From assembly GCA_027577595.1 (NCBI GenBank), contig JANBRJ010000011.1, positions 62,001 through 126,000 on the forward strand: DNA of 64,000 nt, written 5' to 3'. The notes under the pieces were generated by a model. It searched no databases and was not told where the DNA came from. It saw only the letters and a list, made by a program, of their open reading frames with translations. The position numbers were made by a program, and so were the translations under genes. Origin of the DNA: Coemansia sp. RSA 487 (taxonomy: Eukaryota > Kickxellomycota > Kickxellomycetes > Kickxellales > Kickxellaceae). Below, piece after piece: positions 51,901-62,181 of this stretch. The stretch's first letter is position 1. The number at the start of each line of letters is the position of its first letter.

Positions 51901-54599
51901 AGTCGAACCAAAATTGGCCGAGTGAAGGAGAAAGCTGGTAAACGAAGAGGCTGTAAAGTAAATTGCATTGTGCATCATTGCACATCGCCAAAAGGTTCAA
52001 CCGCACAATAAGCAAAGGTGAAGCTGAATGAGAAACTGTAGCAGCATTCCCAAAAAAGAAATATATATACTTTGCATATGTGTTGAGCACAACACGACAC
52101 ATGTAGTGTGCTTTTTTTGCTAGGGTAAAGATTTGCACAATTGGAAAAGAGATAAATAGAAAAGGAAGAGTGGGGATGGAACAGCACCATATGTGTGGTG
52201 GGTGTTGCTGACCATCGGCATGCATGGTGGTGACCTTGCATTACAGAAGCATACGAAATTAAAGGCAAGTACATCCTCACAAAGGATCAGAAAATAAAGG
52301 CAGCGAAGCTTTGGCCAAAAAAAAGACATTTTTCAATCTTGGGACAGACAGGCACAGTGTTACAATGGATGTACTGGCAGGTCCCAAGGATCCAAATCTG
52401 GGAAATGGGTCTGTCCTCATTCAGCTTGTTGTAGAATTCACACCTAGCCCTTAGATTGTGTGACTGTGGAATGTCTGTGCTGCGATCCGAGCAGAGCAGA
52501 GCATTGCAGTAGCTGGCGTTTTGCAATCGATGGGGCGTTCGAGATGCTGCCAAAAGAAAAAGACAGGGGGAGGGAGAGAAAACTGGCCGGCCAAGAGACT
52601 TGCTTGGATTTGTTGGAAACTGTTTTTTGCAGGTCAGCTGTCGTGTAGTAGAGCATGTATAAGTGGTGTTTTAGCATTCGGTGTCTATGGCCTGAGAACG
52701 CCTCTCCCTACATCCCCCTGTTTCATCTCTGTGTGCCTTTGCTTGGGATACCAACGCTCCTACCGGCATATTTCAAGCGCTTGGACGCTCCCCTCCGGAG
52801 AAGGAATGTGAGAAGAGGGAGAATGTGACCTGCTCCTCTTCGGCTTTGATGAAAGAAGGGGCAAGATGTTGCTACTATTCTGCAATTCGTATATAACACG
52901 CGATCCGCTCGCCAACTCTACCGTCACCGTCAGAATTCCACGCCCACAGCAGCAAAGGTTTTTTGGGGGGTTAGGTTGATACCGGGATTCGGTTTGGCAG
53001 GCACTGGCCGAGGACATACACTGGCAATCGCATGCAGAGGAGCTGTCCGCTCTGAAAGGCGGCGCCGCCATACTACACTGAGCGGTACTTGCCTTCCTTC
53101 ATGAAGGCTGTCTGCAGGAGCAGGTCTTGTGCAAAACGGGCGGCAGGAGCCACACTGAACTTGTCAGCCTTTCTTTTGCGTGGCATTGAGAGCGGGTCGG
53201 AAGCCCGGGAGGCTGGGTCTCGTTGTTCGAAAGGCATGGCTGGGCTGTGTCGTTCACAGTGCGCTCTTTGGGGGGGTCGGTACGCATCCGGCAAGAAAAC
53301 ACCCCTCCTAATTATTTCGTCACATAGTTCAGTAGCAAGCAGAGTTTTGGTTCCTTTTTTTTGTTCGTGTGTGCATACACGCCTCCTCGACCAGCTAAAG
53401 TGCCAGCCAAGACAAAACGAAAACAAGAATCAAACAATGGACGAAGCACTCTTATTGTGTGAATGTGGAAGCATGGGGGTAGGGCTGGTTAGGAGGGGGT
53501 GGGTGTTACTTTTCTTGCTGCGCCTTTGAAAACTTTCATTTTTATTCCATGCAGCACACTTTTTTGGTAGAGCAGCAGCAGCGGCGGTGTTTGTTTCTTC
53601 ATTTCGGCAAGGCCTATTGGCAAAGGCAGCAAATTTCTGCTTTAGGCTGGCGACGGCGGTGGTTGCCTGGCCAAAAATAGAGGGGATTGAGGCTGCGCAA
53701 CCCAGCGGCGAACGCCCACTTTTTTGCGTGAGGAGCACAAGGGAAGTTGGACGCGTAAATGTGCGCACAGAAAGAACGCATTCGTCGGCTTGGAGCTTGA
53801 AGAGGGGAGGGGAGGGAGCGGGATGTGGTTGGTTGCAGGCGCGTCAGAACCACAAACGAAAAGCCCACACGCAAACGAGGCAAACAAGGTGCCGGGGAGG
53901 TTTGTAGGGCCGTTGCAGTACAACCAGTTTAAATACCTCGAGCCATTCTGCGACTATCCAGAACAATTTGATTTCAATGTTGCTTTTCTTCACCTCCCTT
54001 TCCTTGGCTTTTATTATTTCATCTAGGAGTCCTTCTTATCGCTTATTCAACATCCCGCTCTCTCCCTTGCTTCCCCCGTCTCACTCACTCCCACGTTTTC
54101 TGAATCCAGGCCATTTCTGAATCCGGCAAGTCTAGCTCCCTCGTTTCATCCTCTTGGGTTCTTGCAATTTGCGCACCACTTGGGATCTTTGAAGCTTAGC
54201 TTGTTCATCTGGCATTTGCCCTGACATATCGACTGCCGTTTCTGGTTATATAGACGCACCAATATATTGCGTGCTTTGTCCCTCTTTTTTCATCTGCTAT
54301 TCAGGAAGTCGAAGCAGCCCTTGTTTATTTCCAAGCCCTTGATTTACTGCGTTTTCTTGGGGCCTGCACGCATAGAATCAATATTGCGATTGGCAAGCAA
54401 CATCAGCATCTGCGTCATCTTAGCGTGTTTGTTCTGCTCTCTCATTCCTGGGCACAGAGAAAACAAGCTTGCAATAGAAGGATCGGCGAACCTGCGCGTT
54501 TCCTTTTTGCCACGCATCACTGCAATCTCACACCCTTTGACTATTGAAGCTCCGCTTTCGGTGCTCGCCTGACCCAGCAACAGGACAGTCAACCTACTG
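51901..54599. other. 2.7-kb region with unassigned ORFs, GC rising
   Basis: GC content rises compared with 48-52 kb. Minus-strand ORFs at 52760-53071 (103 codons, starts with ATG, MAAPPFRADSSSACDCQC...) and 53073-53426 (117 codons, ending KRKADKFSVAPAARFAQDLL...) look partly protein-like but have no recognised domain and no clear gene structure. G-rich and T-rich tracts alternate. I consider this most likely upstream regulatory DNA of the large HMG-box gene, possibly with a non-coding transcript. Confidence 0.35.
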
Positions 54600-56622
54600 G
54601 TAAGTGCTGGCCGCTTTATGTTTCAAAGCTTTTGATATATCATGGTCCATCCTCTCCCACTCGTTCCGCCTTTTATGTGAAGCATTTCTTGTGCAAAAAA
54701 GAAAATTATCATTGCGCCCGTTTTTCTGGGTCTATATTAAAAGCACGCTTGGATTGTTTGTTTGATTTCCCTTTGAAATTTTCTGGGTCGCTCTTTTATA
54801 CCTCACATTATCTCTTTGTTCTATTAATTATTGCTTTCTAAAGGGCCTTGTCTATATCTTTTTTACATTTATCGTTCGGAACAATAGCGACGTGGAGTTC
54901 TTGTACCCGTGCGTTGGGTTTATTTTCCTGTTTCGAACAAAGCAACAAGGAAGAAAGGCGCGTGAGCGGCGTTTTCTTTATTCCATTCAGGCTTTCTCAC
55001 TTGTCCTGTCTGTGTAAGTTCTCAATGTCGGTCTATTTTGGTCAAAACATGGCCCCTTGATGTGTTATTGTAACAAGCCTCATTCCCACCATATTCGTGT
55101 ATGTATGTATGTTGCACACATGTCCACTTTTTTATTCCCACATCTTTTCTCTTTGATCATCGCTGCCTATTTTATTTTTCATTTTTGCTGCTCGCGGGCG
55201 ACAGACACAGCGATCCTTATTTTCCAACTATTCAGGTTGCGATTCCTCTTTCCTCTGTTCATATACTCTGCAGCCGGACATCTTGTGCATCTACAGGACG
55301 CCAAAGACGGAAATAAAAGAAGTATGCTTGCGTTATGTCCATCGCTCTGCTTGTGTTAATGGCGGTCATTTTGCCGCCGCTCTTCGTGTTCATCTACCGC
55401 ACATGCTTTGTGTGTAACGGAGAAAAGTTGATGATGTCAACTGCTGCGGAGTTGGTTCCTGTTTTGTTGTTTGCATCGAGGAGACAGATGAAGCTGCTTC
55501 GCTTTGATGCATCTGCCGCGCTCTATTCAATATGCTTTGCGCGCCTTGGGCACCAGCAGACCTTGCATAGGCAGGCATAAACGTATGTGAGCCATTTTGC
55601 GTTGATGGGCATATTAAGAATAAAGAAGCCTGTGCATTCCCGCTTGTTGTACAAGAATGGCTGGACTGAGAGGGGAATGCATGCTACCTCTGTTGCCTTC
55701 CGATCCCTCCTTGCTACATTAATTTCTCCAGAACAAACCCTTTTATTTATACATGTCGTCGTCTTCATGGTATACTGCTGTGTATCCGTGACCCAATGCA
55801 ATAATGTGCAGAAAGCAATTTGAAAAAGAAGCCCACCAACCAAAATAGCGACACAGAGGCAGGATGGCTGTTTGCCTCTTCGTTAATCGTCACCCATCTG
55901 GAGAGATGATGCCCTGCCCTGCATTGCATGTATTGCTTGATGCACCTGCACTTCGTTTGCTCACATTTTCCACTCAGTGTGCATCTGCCGACTCTTGCTT
56001 TACCCAGCCTCTATGCTGCTTCTTTCTTGCCTGTGCATGCTGTGCACTGTGTTCTTTTCTGCGTGTGTATCTCTTTAATCCCAGCCTTGCCTTTTTTTTT
56101 GCTCAAAAGGCTCTGGATGTCTTGAACAGCTAGTTCTCTGTAAACGCACATCTGCCTTTGCCACCCATCTCTCTGTTCTTTCATCTCCGTCCAAGCTTTT
56201 TTGCTGTGCATGTGCCATACGCACCTGTAATGCCCCTCCTTCTACATCTGCTGGTTTTGGTTGGTGCTTGGGGTATACATCTTTGGGATGTGAGCAAGAT
56301 ATTTCACCGAGTTACTCCTCGAGTGCGAGTGTGCAAAAAAGTGTATATTACTTCATTCGTACGATGTCGCCTCAACTTTTCTCTCCCATCCCTCTCTTCC
56401 ACTTTTCCTCAAACAAAGCCAAACAAAACCCTACTAGCGCTCACACTGTACCAAACTCCTCCCATCTTGTGCATAGCAAACCTGCGTTTCGATTTTTCTA
56501 TTTCCGATTTTCCCCAACTCTTCTTTCTATATTTATATACTGACAAAAGCCTCGACTAGTTGTTATTTGTAATTTGTTACTAATATCTACGGTTCCTTGT
56601 TTTCATTTCCACCATTTGATAG
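54600..56622 (+). other. Possible 2-kb 5'-UTR intron / long leader of second HMG-box gene
   Basis: A consensus donor CTG|GTAAGT at 54600 and a pyrimidine-preceded acceptor GATAG|G ending at 56622 frame about 2 kb of sequence. It is strongly T/C-rich on the + strand with many short, unrecognised ORFs, just ahead of the ATG at 56728. Strand-biased pyrimidine richness is what transcribed leaders look like in fungal developmental regulators. The splice pairing is a guess. Confidence 0.3.
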
Positions 56623-56727
56623 GGCTTTTTTCAAACGCAATTCGCGTACCCTTTTCTCCGTTCCACATACCATTCGCACTTTCGTGAATAGCTTGATCAT
56701 ATTGGCCGGCATTTTGGTCACAATCTC

Positions 56728-58992
56728 ATGGAGCAAGGTCATCAGCACTTTTTTGCAACCTCAAATTATTCATCGTCCAACACCCGGCATTATCAGAAGC
56801 AGCACCCATACGCTCAATTTGCACCCACTCCTGCCATGAGCCATACTGCTAGCAATCTATCTCCTGCACAATCACCCAGTAGCGCTGAAACTCCTTCATC
56901 AGCTGTAACACCTGCAGCAAACTCTGCCGATATCAACCCTGCACTTTGCGGAGATAACTCCCAGCAGCATTCAAACTCCAATCCATCTTCTGCCCAGCAA
57001 CAGTATCAACACAGTCAACAGGGCATCAACACAGGCTACGCACAACAGCAGCAGCAGCAGCAATATTCTCAGCATCCTCAATCTTCATCTGCTCCCCAGT
57101 CCGCATATTCATCTGCGTTTTCATCCAGCAGTTCGCAGCAGCAATATCAGACAGCTTCCCAGAGCCACGCAGCATCCACGACGCAGTACGCGTCGCATGA
57201 TCAGCAATCAGCTCTAGCTCCCTTGCAATTCAGCCACTTGGGCGTTATTGGCCAACAGCGCCCGACCACAGGATTCCCCTACGACTTTGATCCAAACGAC
57301 AGTAGCTGCCGGAGCATGTACCCCACCACTGACATTGACCCAGCCAACGCTGCAGCGCAGCCAATGCCTCAGCAGCTCACCACTAATGGCTACATTCGCC
57401 ACGGTGGCAGCATCCCTGTGGGCGGAACACCACACCACCAGCAACCTCTGGACATGACGGCCGCAAGCCTTCCTCTGCCTGTTGACATTGGTGGAGATCA
57501 AAGTACGCAATCACAGCAACAACAGCAACAGCAATCTTCACACATGCATATGCAACAGGCAGCAATTCATCCATCAAACCCGCAGTCGCCGTTTGGAAGC
57601 TCACCTGTGGGCAATCAGCCTATATTTTCTACGCTGAACTTCCAGAACTCGCAGATGCAAGAGTACGACTCGTACGGACGCCAGCCAAAGTCCCGCTCTA
57701 ACCGCGTGACAAAACCCAAGCGCACGCCTCGTCCGCCAAATGCATTTATTCTGTACCGCAAAGCAAAGCAGGCCGAGGTCATCCGCGACAACCCAGGAGT
57801 CTCCAACAAGGATGTGTCGTGCATCATTGGCCAGATGTGGAAGGCCGAAGATCCACTAGTGCAGGACAAGTTCCGAGAGCAGGCGGAAATGGAGAAGAAG
57901 AAGCACAAGGAAATGCACCCGAACTACAAGTACCAGCCGCGCAAGCCGAAAAACAAGCGCCTCCAGGAAGCACAGAGCGCGGGATCTGTTTCTGGCGCCA
58001 ACGGTTCGCTTGTTCACGGATCTACGGCGGCGGCAGTCGCTGCGGCGGTCGCTGCATCCGCGCCTGGACAGGACGGCTCATTTGCCAACGGTGTTGCTGG
58101 CGGGCTTCCGTCTGTTTTGAAAGACCCGACTACTCCAATCTCCGGTGCCGGGTTCCAGCCATACTCAAAGTACCACTTGATGATGCAGCCGGGGCATGGG
58201 CAACTTTCGCAACAGCCGCAAACGCCACAGCAGCAGCACCAACAACAACCACCCCAATCGCATACTCCGGTGTCGCAGCACCAGCAACAGATTCAGCGCG
58301 GTGGCGAGTACTATTATCGTGGCTCTGGTGCCCTTGGTGACCATCACCAGCAGTCGCAGCAGCAGCATGCGCATGCAAATGGGGGGTTTGTTGGCGTTCC
58401 GCCGCAACTTGACATCAAGCCCGGATTTGTCAATGGAATTTCTGCGACTGCTTACTGGACGCCAGCTACTCCAAGCGACGCAGCCTTTTCAAACAATATG
58501 CCTTCTGGGAACGTTTTCCACACCACCGAGCAGAATGCTGCCGCTGCAGCCGCCGCTGCAGCGGCAAACATCCGGCCGTTCGACTCTGTAGTTCCACAGC
58601 ATGGCGCGAACCCAGCTGTGTCGGCGGGACATGCAATGGGAACATCCTCAGACCCCATGTTCCACCCATTTGACCACCAGCAGCGGCAGGCCCAGCACCA
58701 CCAGCAACAACAGCACGACGTCCATGGACATACGGACTACCAGAACGGCCAGCAGCAATATCATCAGCAGCACCACGGCCATAACCAGCAGCAGCAGCAA
58801 CAGCAGCACCAACAAACGGGCGCCACACACTCTGCGTCGATGTTGGGCGGCTATGTAAACGGCAACCAGGCATCTTACCACCACTCGCAGCAGGGCATGG
58901 ATGGGCTGGACGGGTCATCGGTGGCAGCAGCCGATTCGCAAGGCCTTGGCCTTCTTTCGCCGCCTGCTGTTGCTTGGTCAACAAACATGTAA
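56728..58992 (+). CDS. MATA-class HMG-box regulator, Q/H-rich (754 aa)
   Basis: 754-aa, intronless. One HMG box at about residues 328-400: RTPRPPNAFILYRKAKQAEV, then SNKDVSCIIGQMWKAEDPLV and EMEKKKHKEMHPNYKYQPRK. RPPNAFILYR and the H--YKY-PRKPK ending are typical of fungal sequence-specific HMG regulators (Ste11, Rox1, MATa_HMG, Mucoromycota Sex proteins). Long flanks are rich in Gln, Ser, Ala, and further on His/Gln (QQQQQQYSQH, HHQQQQHDVHGH), with an alanine run AAAAAAAAAA at about 610; these are probable transactivation or phase-separating segments. The ATG at 56728 opens directly into Q/S/P-rich sequence. Its upstream region is unusually long. Convergent with GCN5 (329 bp between stops). 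Confidence 0.9.
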   Translation: MEQGHQHFFATSNYSSSNTRHYQKQHPYAQFAPTPAMSHTASNLSPAQSPSSAETPSSAVTPAANSADINPALCGDNSQQHSNSNPSSAQQQYQHSQQGINTGYAQQQQQQQYSQHPQSSSAPQSAYSSAFSSSSSQQQYQTASQSHAASTTQYASHDQQSALAPLQFSHLGVIGQQRPTTGFPYDFDPNDSSCRSMYPTTDIDPANAAAQPMPQQLTTNGYIRHGGSIPVGGTPHHQQPLDMTAASLPLPVDIGGDQSTQSQQQQQQQSSHMHMQQAAIHPSNPQSPFGSSPVGNQPIFSTLNFQNSQMQEYDSYGRQPKSRSNRVTKPKRTPRPPNAFILYRKAKQAEVIRDNPGVSNKDVSCIIGQMWKAEDPLVQDKFREQAEMEKKKHKEMHPNYKYQPRKPKNKRLQEAQSAGSVSGANGSLVHGSTAAAVAAAVAASAPGQDGSFANGVAGGLPSVLKDPTTPISGAGFQPYSKYHLMMQPGHGQLSQQPQTPQQQHQQQPPQSHTPVSQHQQQIQRGGEYYYRGSGALGDHHQQSQQQHAHANGGFVGVPPQLDIKPGFVNGISATAYWTPATPSDAAFSNNMPSGNVFHTTEQNAAAAAAAAAANIRPFDSVVPQHGANPAVSAGHAMGTSSDPMFHPFDHQQRQAQHHQQQQHDVHGHTDYQNGQQQYHQQHHGHNQQQQQQQHQQTGATHSASMLGGYVNGNQASYHHSQQGMDGLDGSSVAAADSQGLGLLSPPAVAWSTNM
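57045..57064 (+). repeat. CAG microsatellite in HMG-box gene
   Basis: Short CAG/CAA run encoding about seven glutamines. Similar CAG/CAC-rich tracts recur at about 57510-57535, 58228-58260, 58680-58715 and 58780-58810 within the same gene, coding Gln/His-rich stretches. Confidence 0.75.
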
Positions 58993-59321
58993 TTGCTGAT
59001 TTACGGAGAAATCTTGCGGCGCTTACCAAAACGTTTGGTTTCATTATTTTATTTTTTATCTCTTTGCACATGTACAGAGACAGCCTTCATTTCTTTATTA
59101 TTCATTTTTCTTTCTGTTTCATTTTCTACAACCGGTGTCTGCATCTTCCTTCAGTTTGTCTTGTCCGTTAAAAGGTGCACACTTTTGTTAAGAGGGCAGG
59201 TTTGTATTGCTGGGCTCTGATCTCAAAGCTTTTACCTTCTTTTATAACTTATTTCATTCGATCATAGTTTGGACATAAGAAAAACATTGACATTTATATA
59301 AAACATTTTCGATAGTGAAAT
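58993..59321. other. Convergent spacer between HMG-box gene and GCN5
   Basis: 329 bp, T-rich on the + strand, between two stop codons. It holds the 3' ends of both transcripts. Nothing else seen. Confidence 0.4.
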
Positions 59322-61924
59322 TCATTTTGATCGAGTTTTCCATTCCTTGACCTTTTCGTCAAAAAACTTTTCAAGTGCGTTTGCACATAGCCAGTAGCGG
59401 GTGCCTTCGCCATTGTAATTTCTGCAGTTGTTGAAGATCTTTCGCGCATCTTCAATAAAAGACTCCAGCGTCAGGTACTTGTTTTCGTCAACGTTTGCTC
59501 CAAAGCTCATGAGATCCATGGGCTCTTTGATTACCACATAGTAGTCGGGAACCTCTTGTGGATCGACAGGTTTTTGGAACGGCCAGGCTGATGCATGTAC
59601 CAACATCTCCCTGACAACGTTAACCTGCCAAGTGTTGAGCTTGCTGCGAGCATGTTTTCGGCTTATCTCATCCATCTCTGGTGTCCAATCCGATTCAGCT
59701 ACACATTCGCTTTAGAAGAAACAATCAAAATAGGTTGTTTAGTTGTATAAAAATGGATGGTGTTTTTCTTCCTATTTATTTGTCATTTTTCTCTGCTCAG
59801 TGAAACATGAATGCTTGGTTCATTCAGTTCTTTATTCAAGCAGAGGAACAATTCGATATTGGGATGCACATGTATGAAGGTGACGTGCTTAGTCTTTTCT
59901 TTTTTGTTTGGAATAATTTTTTATTCGCACCCTCATGCCACAGCTTGAATGGGAGATGTGCCTAGAGACAATGGACAACGATGAATTCGAATCCACCCAC
60001 ATTCTGCATGTATGGAGCTGGGTGTTTTTCTTTTGTATGTTAAGTCACTCCAAACATTTGTAGAAAGCATAAATGAAAGAACCATGTGCATCGTGCAAGT
60101 CAACAATAGGAAAAAATAAACATTACCTATTCCAGGAATGGCGAGCGGGTCAATATGTGTCAAGGAAGGGTCCTCCTTGAAGCCCTTCAGGCCAGGGTAA
60201 ACGATTTGCGACTTTGTCTTTGCACGTATCTTTTTTAAAACGGCCTACGCGAATTAAAAAAAACTGTGCATGTCTGATTGTTAGTATTATTCGATCTTCT
60301 TATTGTGTAATTGCAAAACAAGCTCTTGATAATTCATTTTGGAGTTTTTTTCCGCATGGCTATTTTGCTCAAACATGTTGCATGCTTAAATACACAACGC
60401 ATTCCTTCTTAGCGGGGATTCATTGTCGCAAAAAAAGAAGGGGATGGAGGATTGTGTTTGACTCTTCATGCTTGTCGGAAAGAATATAACGAAAAGAGAA
60501 AGAAAAAAGCAAGTGCAGTTGTTGTGATTTCATTGAAAGTTACACGGATGTTGATAAACCAATGTTGGTAAGTGACCGTATTGCACCCTTCTTTTGTTTA
60601 GAGTTTTGTATATATTCAAAGCTCTAAATGAAAAAAGACATTTGCATGCGGAAAAAAAGAGGAAAGTGGCAATCACCGGCAGAAGCACGCCGCACATTGC
60701 CTGAATGTATTGTGGACATGGGGGACGTTAACAGCATTTGTTTAATTTTTTCTATGCTCACCCTCTTGAAAAAAAAAACATTCGGCAAATAGGTCTCAGC
60801 CCTGCATACAGAAAAAACAAAGTGGAAATTTTTTTTTGAAATATTTCGCAAATACTTTACCTCACGCTGGGCCGCTAGAATCTCTTTAACCCGCAAATAT
60901 TCGACCTTGGCCACCATAGAGCACTATTGATGAATAGAACAAAAGAAGTGTATACTGTCAAGTAGAAAAGTGGAACGGATGTTTAGCGAGGACAATATAG
61001 GATGTTTATTCTTTGTTCGGAAAAATCTGGCGTATGCATATACAATTAGTGCCATATTGTTCACTGGCATTTTTGTTTTGCAAATTATACACAACTCTAT
61101 CTCTTAATACTGTACCTGCATTAGCGTACCGCCTTCGTAGTCCTTGATATACCCCATCCACAGCCTCTTGTCAAGATTGATTTCCTTTGTAAAGCCCTAC
61201 AAAACACCAAAAGATGAAGGAAAAGCAGATTAGCACAGTTGTTAGTTGGGGGGAGGGGCAATCGGTAACTGGAAACAAATATCAGATAGACACATTTACG
61301 AATACAATTGGAACTTGCCTGTTTTTGAAAGTACCCCGTCGCATAGTTGTCGGCGTACGTCAAGAAATGGCGGGCCATCGTGTTTGCGGAAATATAGTCT
61401 TTGAGGTTATTCATCAAGAAAGATCCGTATCCTTTGACCTGTTCTGACGACGAGACCGCGCAAAAGACGATCTCCGCAAATTGGCGCTGCTCAAACAGCC
61501 TGAAAGTGATACCACCAACGACATGGCCGTCGGCTTTGACGATAGCCAAGCTTGAATGGTTGCGATCGTATACGAGGCGTGCGATATACTCTTTGGGCAT
61601 CTTGGGTAGCTGCTTTTGGAATATGTTTTTCAGCTCGGTTAATCGTCGCATCGACTCGTCTTGCGTATCGTTGTACACTACTTCGAAGCTAATCAACCCT
61701 TGCTGCTGCTCAACAGCTGCGGTCTTTTCACTCGTTGCTGGTCCTTCCTTTTCGCTGGTGGCTTCATTCCGGTCAATCTCACCATCGTCGTCGTCATCGT
61801 CGCCCTCCACAGCGTCGCTGCGTGGTCGCTTGCGTCCTCCCCCACCACTCGCCCCTTTGCTGTCGCTGTTGGTCTCACGCTGCGCGTTCTGCCGTGACTC
61901 GTACTTTTCTCCATACGTGCTCAT
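59322..61924 (-). CDS. GCN5: Histone acetyltransferase Gcn5 (SAGA/ADA), five exons
   Basis: 414 aa assembled from exons 61319-61924, 61116-61196, 60861-60923, 60127-60244 and 59322-59698; all junctions keep phase. The acidic, Ser-rich N-tail is followed by the GNAT domain: catalytic Glu in [12 protein letters not shown], acetyl-CoA loop [17 protein letters not shown], and [20 protein letters not shown]. The exon-2 '[15 protein letters not shown]' and exon-3 '[16 protein letters not shown]' match the end of the HAT domain. Exon 4 gives [20 protein letters not shown] and [11 protein letters not shown], and exon 5 [10 protein letters not shown] and a bromodomain with [12 protein letters not shown] and the acetyl-lysine Asn in [10 protein letters not shown]. 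Introns are 122, 192, 616 and 428 nt; the first has a GC donor. Length fits yeast Gcn5 (439 aa). The start ATG is at 61924. Confidence 0.95.
61197..61318 (-). other. GC-AG intron in GCN5
   Basis: 122-nt intron with donor CAG|GCAAGT and acceptor TTTTGTAG|GG. The exon frames on both sides are fixed by strongly conserved protein sequence (YFQKQ / GFTKEI) at phase 0, so no GT donor can replace it without breaking the HAT domain. The rest of the donor is the perfect U1 consensus that GC introns usually show. Confidence 0.85.
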
Positions 61925-62181
61925 TACGTAAAGTTCCAATGGGTGTGCAAAGCTAGAGTACAAATATATAATTTTTTTTTGAATAATGATTCTTGAGTCG
62001 ATATTGAAAGTTGTTTAATGGTTTAGTATTTTATAGCTCCTTGCCCCTGAAATTTCCCCGATTTGTCAACAGAAAATGTTCTGGCACGTCATATTCGTGG
62101 GACATTTTCACGTGAGTGGGCAGAGTAACAAGGGGGAGAGGATCCTTTTATTTGGCATTTGATGCAAACTGACTGGATGAT
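61925..62181. other. Spacer between GCN5 start and karyopherin stop
   Basis: 257 bp including the GCN5 promoter (minus strand) and the 3' end of the karyopherin gene, with an A-run at 61971-61981 on the minus strand (T on +). No gene. Confidence 0.4.

Noticed and set aside
52760-53426. Two minus-strand ORFs of 103 and 117 codons as one gene
   Set aside because: Different frames, no splice pair that I could justify, no domain; kept only as unassigned sequence.
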